A stretch of 64,000 nucleotides of DNA, taken from Lithodes maja (lineage: Eukaryota; Arthropoda; Malacostraca; Decapoda; Lithodidae). The translations under genes and the position numbers were made by a program. The notes beneath the pieces were generated by a model, which saw nothing but the letters and a program-made list of their open reading frames with translations, searched no databases and had not been told where the DNA came from. Numbering within the stretch: the stretch's first letter is position 1; the number at the start of each line of letters is the position of its first letter. The stretch spans positions 1 through 64,000 of the forward strand of contig JBAKBP010004291.1 in the NCBI GenBank assembly GCA_037953745.1, in the 5' to 3' direction. Below, piece after piece: positions 32,421-41,657 of this stretch.

Positions 32421-33783
32421 ACAAGTAGGCATAATGGGCTACCCAACTCCTCGCACCATCGATGTTCTCCTCGTATTACCTTCCCTCAATCCCTCCCACT
32501 TTAAAAGGCCCATTATTTTTTTCACACATTGATTTTTGTGTTAAATTTACAAAGAAGTTTACCGCATAATTTATACTCTAATATATTATGGGTGTAAAGA
32601 GGGAAATTAAAGTGTCCTTTACAATATACCTTTTGAAAGGTATACTGATAGTGATATATCCATTTTGAAAGGTATACTGATAGTGATAAATCCATTTAAT
32701 ATAAGGATATTAAGGGGGGAGCATGGGGGGGTTAGCTTGAAAAACTCTAAATCCTGACCATTTATGTTGGAGCCGTAAAACTAGCTATCCAACATCCATT
32801 CATATGCCTGTAAAATGTTGTTGCTGGAAACCACTTGGAAATCAGTCTATTTTTATGTATTTTCAACTTGTGCAGTCCCAAAAGTAGGTGATATTTTGCT
32901 TTTTCAAGTTTTCGAAATTAACGGCATGTTGTGCACAAATGGGGGGATATATAAGAAAATGTATGAATATATGAATTATCCTCCTACGACCAGTATTGGC
33001 TGAGCCTATTGATTTCAAAGGTTGCTAAATTACGTTCTGAGTTCTTCATAAGGTTTTGTGAATTTGACGACATGCTATGAACGAACGGGAAAGAGTAGAT
33101 GAAAATGGCTCACACAGTTTATAGAGATTTTTACACACTTTCGAATGGTATGTGAATGATCCTCCCAAGATTAATAGTTACCAAGCCTATCGATTTCAAA
33201 GTTCGCTATAATAACATTTTGATATATTATAATGTAAAACTTGCAAAATAAACAAACCAAAACTTATGGGAACACAGTAAAAAGACAAAACATTCCATAA
33301 TAGGACCCGGAAAACAAGCTTTGCGGGCCTTTTTCTCAATAAATAAATTACCAACCTTCGAAATAAAATAGGTCAGTAACTACTGATTATACAATGTTCA
33401 TTCAAATACCATTGGAAAACATGAAACACGGTCCATGCCATTTTCATATACTCCTTCCTGATCATACACAGCATGTCGTCAAAGTCTGAAAAAAGTGGAA
33501 TCAAATTTTACCTAATTTTCTTATCGCCTGATTAAAAAACTAAGAAGATGTAAAAAACGTACATGAACAAATTCAAGAATCACCTTTTGTGAGTTGATTG
33601 AATACTAAAAAAAAGATGATGCAGGGCATTTTGTAGGACAAGTTTTATTTTTAGTAGTGGTATATATGCCATGCTAATGTTGACCTAATTCAGAAACTTT
33701 AAAAAAAAAAAAAAAAAAAATCGATTGGGCTGTGTCGATCTTATGTACGTGTGCCAAATCTCATTTAAATTTGAGAAAAAACA
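32421..33783. other. AT-rich unassigned region with diverged tandem repeats
   Basis: Two copies of TTTTGAAAGGTATACTGATA lie near 32632 and 32664. Two diverged units of roughly 170 bp each contain a CGGCATGTTGTG/CGACATGCTATG motif and GATTTCAAAG (about 32890-33010 and 33050-33210). A 20-A run lies near 33701. No gene was recognised. Confidence 0.5.
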
Positions 33784-35135
33784 AATTCTATCTATCTATC
33801 TATATGCTCAGGCCCAATCCCCATTTTGGGGGTAGCCGACTCAAGACAGAGCAAGAACAGGGAAAACACAAAAACAACATAAAACAAAAAATAAACACAG
33901 ATAAAAAACACAAACTCTCACACATCCAGGTCACCCAGGAGAAGACCCAGAGACCAGGGTTACCAAGGTCGCTCCAGCACTCCCCCGGCCCCTGACCACC
34001 CGGAGAGGTTCCGATCTCGGCAGGCAGACATGCAGCGGAGCCAAAGCCACAAGCCCTCCCACCACACTTCCAGGCACACCCTTCATATTAATCGTCTCCC
34101 CGGGCCAGGCGCCTGATGGACTATTATCTAGTCCAACTTGCGCCCGACCCCTTACTCCAAATGACCACGTGTTCACTCAACTATTCACAAGCATTCTCCA
34201 TTCACTCTTGTCCACCACCACTTCCCCTGCCTGATCTATAGTCATTCCTCTATCATCCAAAGCCTTTCTTACACAGTCTCTCCATCTCAATGGGGGTCTT
34301 CCTGCCCTTCTATCTCCCCTTGTATCTGACTCACATATTCTCTTTGTAAGCCTTTCATCTCCCATTCGTTCAACATGACCATACCAGCTCAGCACCCTTC
34401 TGTCCACTCTGGCTGACAAATGTTCCTGCTGCCCCACTCTCCTACGTATCTCTTCATTCCTCAATCTGTCTCTACGAGTAACTCCACACATACTCCTCAA
34501 GCAGCTCATCTCCATCACATCCAGCCCTCTTTTCTCCTTTTTCTTCAGAGCCCATGTCTCAGCCCCATACATCACTGTTGGCACAACAATTCCTTGATAC
34601 AGTGCACTTTTTACTTTCACTCCGAGATTTCTCGTCTTCCACATACTTCCCATTGCTCCGAAAACCTTCCTTCCTTCACACACTCTCTGTTTTACCTCCA
34701 CTTCCATACCTCCACTCCTGCTTATTGTTCCTCCTAGATATTTAAAACACTCTACTTGTTCCAATATTTCCCCATCCAGCCTCACATCTAGATTCACCCT
34801 ATGCTCTCCCCTATTACACACCATTACTTTACTTTTATTGACGTTCACCTTCAGTTTCCTCCTTCCACAAACCACACCAAACTCTTTGACTACCTGCTGC
34901 AGTTTCTCATCAGAATCCGCCACCAATGCTGTGTCATCAGCGAACAGCAACTGATTCAACTCCCAATCTCTATCATTCTTTCCTACTAAACCCAATCCTC
35001 TTCCCATAGTTCTCCTTTTCACCTCCCTCACCACACCATCCATAAACATATTAAACAGCCATGGTGACATTACACAACCCTGTCGCAAACCTACCTTTAC
35101 CTCAAAAACCTCAAAAACAAATAAATACAAAAATA
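33784..35135 (-). mobile_element. RTE-like non-LTR element, 5'-truncated
   Basis: Coding part 34177-35130, then about 380 bp of 3' UTR ending in (TAGA)n at 33788-33803, a microsatellite tail typical of RTE-type elements. The 5' half (endonuclease and RT fingers) is missing. Confidence 0.7.
34177..35130 (-). pseudogene. RTE-like reverse transcriptase, C-terminal half
   Basis: The frame of 317 aa opens at VGLRQGCVMSPWLFNMFMD. It includes the catalytic LLFADDTALVADS, FKYLGGTISRSG and VMYGAETWALKKK. Then come the C-terminal RTE/BovB-like features LSWYGHVERMGDERLTKRI and GDRRAGRPPLRWRDCV. No stop interrupts it, but the endonuclease and the first RT motifs are absent, so it cannot act alone. The first few codons are flanking sequence. 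Confidence 0.8.
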
Positions 35136-35173
35136 CACTGACTCCTTCAAGAGTAAATGAACTGTTGCGCCCC

Positions 35174-35504
35174 TTAAGGGGAGATTTCCACTTGAGGGAC
35201 TTTTTTTCTGACCCATTTTCTCCCTCACGTTTAGCCCCGTTGTTTTTGTGATACTAAGACGGTCGCTCCATTAGTTTTAGCGATTTTAAGAACTTTCGCC
35301 CCATTTTTGTCAATTTTAAGACTTTTACGTGTCGATTTGTTGCTGGCGAGCGATAGCGAGCCTGAAATTTAAGAGGAACCGGCCTTCATCCGGGACATTT
35401 TTCTACCGAAAAATGTACAAATTAATCCTAAAAAGGGGTCTAGGGGGTGTAATTTTAAGCTTGATGAAGGTCTAGGGAACAAACTAAAACCCTCCTCCCC
35501 TTAA
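35174..35504. mobile_element. MITE family 2, copy 1 (TTAA flanked)
   Basis: Starts TTAAGGGGAGATTTCC and ends in CTCCCCTTAA. The body contains TGGCGAGCGATAGCGAGCCTG. About 330 bp, non-coding. Confidence 0.8.
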
Positions 35505-35629
35505 GACAAACCACTAACAATATACCCCATGATATTATATAGTACGTCTTTATGCCCTACGTATACCCTTGATTTATATACACTGTATAATATCGCACTT
35601 GCTATAAAACTCTACTTGTTCATTTGAGA

Positions 35630-35812
35630 TTAACCCTTTGAGTACCAGCGACGCGTGTGCTATATTATATGCTAGCTATGTTTAGACGATATTATGCAGC
35701 TTAGGAAGGATCTGTGGTAGTTAAAAGGGTTGGTTGAGATAGATTGAAGCCTTAATTTTGCTAGAGGTCCTTCCTAAGCTGAATAAAATCGTCTAATAGT
35801 TGCCAGAATACA
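35630..35812. mobile_element. MITE family 1, hairpin copy
   Basis: TTAACCCTTTGAG... opens it. The inverted arms carry CAGCTTAGGAAGGATC and GGTCCTTCCTAAGCTG, followed by ATAAAATCGTCTAATAG. The right terminus is lost into a flanking repeat (AATATACCCCATGATATTA) that also occurs at 35519. Confidence 0.75.
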
Positions 35813-35912
35813 ATATACCCCATGATATTATATAGTGCGTCTTTATGCCCTTGATTTCCATACAAGGTACAATATGACACTGGCTCTATAACTCTTACTT
35901 GCTCATTGGAGA

Positions 35913-36262
35913 TTAAGGGGAGGCAGACCGTTTTTCTGGACCCCCTTCTCCCTAATGTTTAGCCCCACTAGTTTTGAGATTATAAGACGTTCGGCCCCCC
36001 GTTTGTTTGGCGACTTTAACACATTTCGCCCCATTTAGTTGTCAATTTTAAGACCTATCGTGCCATTTGGGTGTCGATTTTTTCCTGGCGAGCGATAGCG
36101 AGCCTGCAATTTTAAGAGGAACCGGCCTTCGGCCGGGAAATTTATCTTGGAGGGGGGTCTAGGGGGTGTTTTCTAAGCTTGATGGAGGTCTAGGGAGGAA
36201 ACTAAACAAAATATATGAATAAATGAATTAATAGACCAAACAAACGGTCTGCCTCCTCATAA
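35913..36262. mobile_element. MITE family 2, copy 2
   Basis: Starts TTAAGGGGAGGCAGACCG and ends CGGTCTGCCTCCTCAT, so the arms are inverted over at least 16 bp. It has the same body motif GCGAGCGATAGCGAGCCTG. Confidence 0.8.
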
Positions 36263-36579
36263 TCCATATAACTCCCACTGTTTATATACTACCCAAAATG
36301 GGAATATATCTGCTTTGAATTTGTATATATAACTAAAAATTATTGAAGAAAGTGTTGGAAAAAAAAAAAAAAAAAAAAAAGTCTCTAATTTATCTTACCA
36401 AACACGTCTCAGAATTTCTCGTAGGGGAATCTGGCGCCTGATATCCCTTTAGGAGCGAAGAATAGAGCTAATGAATCCAATATTGAATGAAAGGAATATC
36501 TTTTATTCCATTAACCCCTTCTTTACCGGCGATGTCTTCTTAATGTTATTCTAGCTATATTAAAAGGATTTTGTGCAGT

Positions 36580-36905
36580 TTAAGGGGAGGTTTTTAGTGT
36601 GTTTCCTAGACTTCCATCAAGCTTGAAATTACACCCCCATGACCCTCTTTCAAGATAAATTTGTACATTTTTCGGTAGAAAAATGTCCCGGCCGAAGGCC
36701 GAATCCTCTTAAATTACAGGCTCGCTATCGCTCGCCAGGAAAAAATCGTCACCTGAATGGCACGAAAGGTCTTAAAATGGAGTGAAAGTTCTTAAAATCG
36801 CCAAACTAACGGGGCGAACGTTTTATATTATCAAAAGCAATGGGGCTAAACATGAGGGAGAAAGGGGTCAAGAAAAAAATCCCTCAAGTGGACATCTCCC
36901 CTTAA
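36580..36905. mobile_element. MITE family 2, copy 3, nested in MITE 1
   Basis: Inverted relative to copy 1. Flanked on both sides by TTAA. Removing it and one TTAA leaves GTGCAGTTTAAGAAAGATCTG, which matches the MITE 1 arm, so TTAA is its target duplication. Confidence 0.85.
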
Positions 36906-36956
36906 GAAAGATCTGTGCAGTAGTAAAAAGGGACAAGTGAGATAGAACAAAGCCTG

Positions 36957-38244
36957 TTGATTGCTGGAGGGCCTATTTAAACTGTTGAGTGCTGGAGGGC
37001 CTATTTAAACTGTTGAGTGCTGGAGGGCCTATTTAAACTGTTGATTGCTGGAGGGCCTATTTAAACTGTTGATTGCTGGAGGGCCTATTTAAACTGTTGA
37101 TTGCTGGAGGGCCTATTTAAACTGTTGATTGCTGGAGGGCCTATTTAAACTGTTGATTGCTGGAGGGCCTATTTAAACTGTTGATTGCTGGAGGGCCTAT
37201 TTAAACTGTTGATTGCTGGAGGGCCTATTTAAACTGTTGATTGCTGGAGGGCCTATTTAAACTGTTGATTGCTGGAGGGCCTATTTAAACTGTTGAGTGC
37301 TGGAGGGCCTATTTAAACTGTTGATTGCTGGAGGGCCTATTTAAACTGTTGATTGCTGGAGGGCCTATTTAAACTGTTGATTGCTGGAGGGCCTATTTAA
37401 ACTGTTGATTGCTGGAGGGCCTATTTAAACTGTTGATTGCTGGAGGGCCTATTTAAACTGTTGATTGCTGGAGGGCCTATTTAAACTGTTGATTGCTGGA
37501 GGGCCTATTTAAACTGTTGATTGCTGGAGGGCCTATTTAAACTGTTGATTGCTGGAGGGCCTATTTAAACTGTTGATTGCTGGAGGGCCTATTTAAACTG
37601 TTGATTGCTGGAGGGCCTATTTAAACTGTTGATTGCTGGAGGGCCTATTTAAACTGTTGATTGCTGGAGGGCCTATTTAAACTGTTGATTGCTGGAGGGC
37701 CTATTTAAACTGTTGATTGCTGGAGGGCCTATTTAAACTGTTGATTGCTGGAGGGCCTATTTAAACTGTTGATTGCTGGAGGGCCTATTTAAACTGTTGA
37801 TTGCTGGAGGGCCTATTTAAACTGTTGATTGCTGGAGGGCCTATTTAAACTGTTGATTGCTGGAGGGCCTATTTAAACTGTTGATTGCTGGAGGGCCTAT
37901 TTAAACTGTTGATTGCTGGAGGGCCTATTTAAACTGTTGATTGCTGGAGGGCCTATTTAAACTGTTGAGTGCTGGAGGGCCTATTTAAACTGTTGATTGC
38001 TGGAGGGCCTATTTAAACTGTTGAGTGCTGGAGGGCCTATTTAAACTGTTGATTGCTGGAGGGCCTATTTAAACTGTTGATTGCTGGAGGGCCTATTTAA
38101 ACTGTTGATTGCTGGAGGGCCTATTTAAACTGTTGATTGCTGGAGGGCCTATTTAAACTGTTGATTGCTGGAGGGCCTATTTAAACTGTTGATTGCTGGA
38201 GGGCCTATTTAAACTGTTGATTGCTGGAGGGCCTATTTAAACTG
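36957..38244. repeat. 28-bp minisatellite, 46 copies
   Basis: The 1,288-bp array is made of 46 units of exactly 28 bp. The unit runs TTGATTGCTGG, then AGGGCCTATTTAAACTG. The only common variant is GAGTGC for GATTGC, in at least five units (the second, third, thirteenth and two near the end). The last unit continues directly into AATAAAATCG of the MITE arm, showing where it arose. Confidence 0.97.
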
Positions 38245-38469
38245 AATAAAATCGTATAACAGCAGCCAGAATAAATTAAAAAGACGTTGCCGGTATAGAA
38301 GGGGTTAATGGAGCGAAAACATGACCTTGCAAGACTTGTAGTTTATATAACCCTTTGAGTGAGATGTCTCATAGCCATTCGATATGATAGAGCAATTTTA
38401 ATTTATATTCGGCTACACTACATGGGTATGGAAGAGGTATTCAAAGTGTCCATAATTACCTATAGCCAT

Positions 38470-38825
38470 TTAAGGGGGGAAGGTTTATTTATTAATCGAT
38501 TTACTTATTATTATTTTGTCTTTAGTGTCTTCCCTAGAATTCCACCAACCTTAAAACAAAAATATCCCCAAGATCCCCCCCCCTCCCCCCCTTCTAGATA
38601 AATGTGTACATTTTGTTTGTAGAAAAATCCTCCTCAATTACACTATCGCTCGCCAGATAAAAGTCGACACATAAATGGCACGAAAGTCTTTAATATTGAC
38701 AAAGAAATGGGGCGAAAAGTATAAAAATCGCCAAACTAATGGACCAAACATCTTAAAACTCTGAAAACTAATGAGGCTAAACATGAGGGAGAAGAGGGGC
38801 CATAAAAATCAACCATCTCCCCTAA
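38470..38825. mobile_element. MITE family 2, copy 4
   Basis: Starts TTAAGGGGGGAAGG and ends CCATCTCCCCTAA. It has a diverged body with CTATCGCTCGCCAG (inverted body motif). Confidence 0.7.
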
Positions 38826-38934
38826 CAGGTATATTGGTGGTAATAAACCCATCTTATATCGGTTAGAAAGGTAAACCACTATCAATATACCCAAATTATC
38901 TCCTACGCCTTTTTCATGATCTTTTTATGCCCTA

Positions 38935-39085
38935 CTGTAGATGTTTTACAGTGTAACATTAGGCGGCTTTCTTCAGCTTAGGAAGGCTCTTTAGGAATCA
39001 AAGGGGTACAAACACTCTTCACTAACCACTAAGCTCACACAAATCATTGCCATGCTGAATAAAGTTGCTTAGTGGTAGCCAAGAA
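38935..39085. mobile_element. MITE family 1, diverged fragment
   Basis: Left arm TTCTTCAGCTTAGGAAGG and a weak right arm TGCTGAATAAAGTTGC are recognisable; the termini are not. Confidence 0.5.
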
Positions 39086-40927
39086 CAAAAGTTGTATATC
39101 ATGTATATCCTTACATGACAAGAGCATTGATGGCGATGTAAGAGATAATAATATACATATAACAATGCCCAGTAATACCTATAATAATGACACTAATGAT
39201 AACAATGATGGCAAATGATGCTCATGGTAACAAAGCTATAACCCTAATAACGATATCGGAATAGCAAACACGCAGCTTATAATACTTCCCAAACCCCACT
39301 ATTGCTGTTTTGGAAGCAAGCAGTATATGATGTATCCATTATAGGTCAAAGGCAGAGAGGTGGTCAAATACACAGAACCCCTGGCTGCTTTGTGACTGCT
39401 CTGTTGCCAGGGGCCAGTATGTTCAAGGACCACGGTAATAATAATATTAATAATTATTATTATAATAATAATAATGGGTACAGCCATAGGTCACCGTAAG
39501 TAGTATCCACCCATTTGTTAGGTAATTGCCAGAATACATGAAAATGAGGTATTATTACACTGAAGGAGTTATTCAAAGTAAATTAAAACACCTTAACTAT
39601 GAGACGTCCTTCCTAAAGTTAATATAATTGACTTAAGAGTACTTCACTCATTCACGATTTTGCTCATGACACTCTACGACTGGCTACACGTGGCACAATC
39701 CTGGGCGTGGTCATGAACAGGCGGGCAGCATCATGGAACAGTCTAGCGACATCCCCACGTGCCAGCGTGGCGCAAAATTATTTTGGGTCAGCACAAAACT
39801 GAGCATTACTGACGTGGACTATTAACCGTTGTTGTGCGGTCGAGGCACCGTCATAGCACCACCGCTAACGTTGAGGAGCCATCGTTTCATCGTATTCAGA
39901 AATCGGTTCACCATCAGCTGCATGATGTCACTGCTGACACACATCGACAGTGTCCCATCAACACAGGACCGTACAACGACAGTAAAAGGCCTGTATCATC
40001 AAGCCAGCAAAGCGCGTAATCCTACCATAGTCTGACAATAACCAAAGACTGTAACAACAGCGTAATATCTGAAAAGACGGTGTGACGACAGCACCATTAC
40101 ATGAAAAGAGTGAGAAAACGTGGCTACGCAGCGCAAAGACATGGCAAGGTAGCATCGTTGACAACTTCAAGGTTGTTGGGGTCTATGGTGCAATCAAGGG
40201 GGTGTTGGCACTGTTATGTTTGTGTGTAGAGTGACCTGGAGGGTCATGTCCACCCGCTTTTAATATGCTGGGAAGGTGGCATGGACAATTGCACATGTCA
40301 TCGCCCCGCCATCATGACACAGTCGTGCCAACATTGTGGCACATTCGTGTAGCCATCGCCTGTCGCCGTGGGACCAACTTTCCAGGTTTTAACTGTTTGT
40401 GGGTCCGTCATAGCTCCGTCATTGATCGTTATGTTACCGCTGTTACATCGTCTTCCCACGGTCTTTTTACGTAAAATCGGCCTCATTTCCCACCAATTAC
40501 CGCCGATTTCTAGATTTGTGGCTGTTACAACGGAAAACGTGATTGTGTGAAGTACCCTTAAGCCATAATTAAATATACAATGACACCATCGTACCAAAAG
40601 GATTAACCAAAGCTCAAATTCCCTGAGTCAGAGCACAGCTGGAGGTACACATTTAAAGATAGATATAAGTTTATCTCAGCTCTTATAATTACATGCGAGA
40701 GGAAGCTTTAATAACTGGATGTGGGAGCGGGTGAGTGGCAGCATCGACAATCAAGGGTTTAAAAATTGTATGAAAAAGGTATATAAGATCACTGGTGTCT
40801 TGATGGTTATTTACCTTCTATCCTTGAGTTCGATGGGTTCATTACCACACATAACTATAAATGGGTATATTATTGTGGACACTTTAATTACCCTTATCAT
40901 ACCCATTATATTTTTACAGTGTAATGC
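39086..40927. other. unassigned region
   Basis: Includes a TAA microsatellite (39438-39475) and a weak family 1 MITE trace near 39600. From 39680-40560 the sequence is higher in GC, with recurring CCGTCATAGC-type motifs. No protein similarity was seen in any frame. Confidence 0.4.
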
Positions 40928-41143
40928 TTAACCCCTTCAGCATTAGGACGCCTCCTCATATTATTCTCGCTACCAATAGACGATTTGACTCAGCTTAGGA
41001 AGTGTCTCTAGGAAAGAAAGGGGTCAAGTATATATCGATTCACTCTCTTGACTTTCAAATTGCCTTCCTAAACTCAATAGAATCGTCTAATAATAGCCAG
41101 AATAATAGACAGAAGAGCGGCCTTGAATACTGAGAGCACTTAA
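40928..41143. mobile_element. MITE family 1, copy
   Basis: TTAACCCCTTCAGC opens it. The arms CAGCTTAGGAAGTG and TTCCTAAACTCAATAGAATCGTC are inverted. It ends at a TTAA shared with the following family 2 fragment. Confidence 0.7.
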
Positions 41144-41189
41144 GAGGAGATGGTTGCTTTTTTCTGGCCCCCCTTCTCCCTTATGTTTA
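41140..41189. mobile_element. MITE family 2 fragment cut by an LTR
   Basis: TTAAGAGGAGATGG...CTCCCTTATGTTTA is the first 50 bp of family 2, broken exactly where the LTR at 41190 begins. Confidence 0.75.
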
Positions 41190-41587
41190 TGTAATGCCCT
41201 CGAAAATGTCCCGCACCCACAATAATACTAACCCGAGTTGACGTCAGGTATAGCGTAAAATAGTCGGAGATGGTAAGTCCAATAAACTCATCACGTGATA
41301 ACACCACGAGACTATCACCTGGTTCTTAAAAATCGGACTAAGGTTGCTATACTTTTAGTACGTCCGTGGTAGTACAGTGGGTTAACGCGCGGGCCTGGTG
41401 GTGATGGTTGGGTCACTAACCAGGGTTCGAACCCCACCCAAGGCATCTCAAAACCTGTGGGTTTTTAGGGGGGTTAAATTCCCTTCAGAGGTTCGTACCC
41501 CGCGCCAGGTACCAGGAAAAGTTGATCCTAAAGGTAGCCTGGGGATATTTCAGGAGACCATGAATTCCCTTCACACCCAGCATAACA
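41190..41587 (+). repeat. LTR 1 of a gag-only LTR element (398 bp)
   Basis: Begins TGTAATGCCC and ends CAGCATAACA (TG...CA). It differs at a few sites from the two copies at 48247 and 48801. The primer-binding site follows after one base. Confidence 0.85.
41361..41447 (+). promoter_or_regulatory. tRNA-like Pol III promoter motif inside LTR 1
   Basis: TGGTAGTACAGTGGGTTAACGCG resembles a tRNA D-arm with an A box, and CAGGGTTCGAACCCC about 40 bp on matches a T-arm and B box. The same motif sits 171 bp into all three LTRs (also 48418 and 48972). No complete tRNA fold was evident. Confidence 0.5.
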
Positions 41588-41657
41588 TTGGCGGCAGCGG
41601 TGGTTCTTGATTCGGATAAAAGGTTGCATTACACTGCAAGTTTGGAACAGTAGAAGC

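Larger units (their letters stand above)
36511..38308. mobile_element. MITE family 1 with nested MITE 2 and an expanded minisatellite
   Basis: Outer ends TTAACCCCTTCTTTACCGG and CCGGTATAGAAGGGGTTAA are mirror images flanked by CCA/TGG. The usual 200-bp hairpin is stretched to 1.8 kb by two events: a family 2 MITE (36580-36905) inserted at a TTAA in the left arm, and a 28-bp tandem array (36957-38244) running straight into the right arm. Confidence 0.85.

Noticed and set aside
34420..34989. Plus-strand frames opposite the RTE-like RT
   Set aside because: They are antisense shadows of the minus-strand RT, rich in Ser, His and Thr.
36957..38244. Regular 28-bp repeats resembling a CRISPR array
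   Set aside because: The units are directly adjacent with no spacers, and the array lies inside a MITE in a eukaryotic genome.
41361..41447. A genuine tRNA gene
   Set aside because: A and B boxes are present, but no full cloverleaf or acceptor stem could be formed, and the motif is repeated inside each LTR.
41398..41610. Repeated 70-aa frame in each LTR
   Set aside because: It lies within the LTR and tRNA-like segment; identical frames in three LTR copies reflect repetition, not coding.
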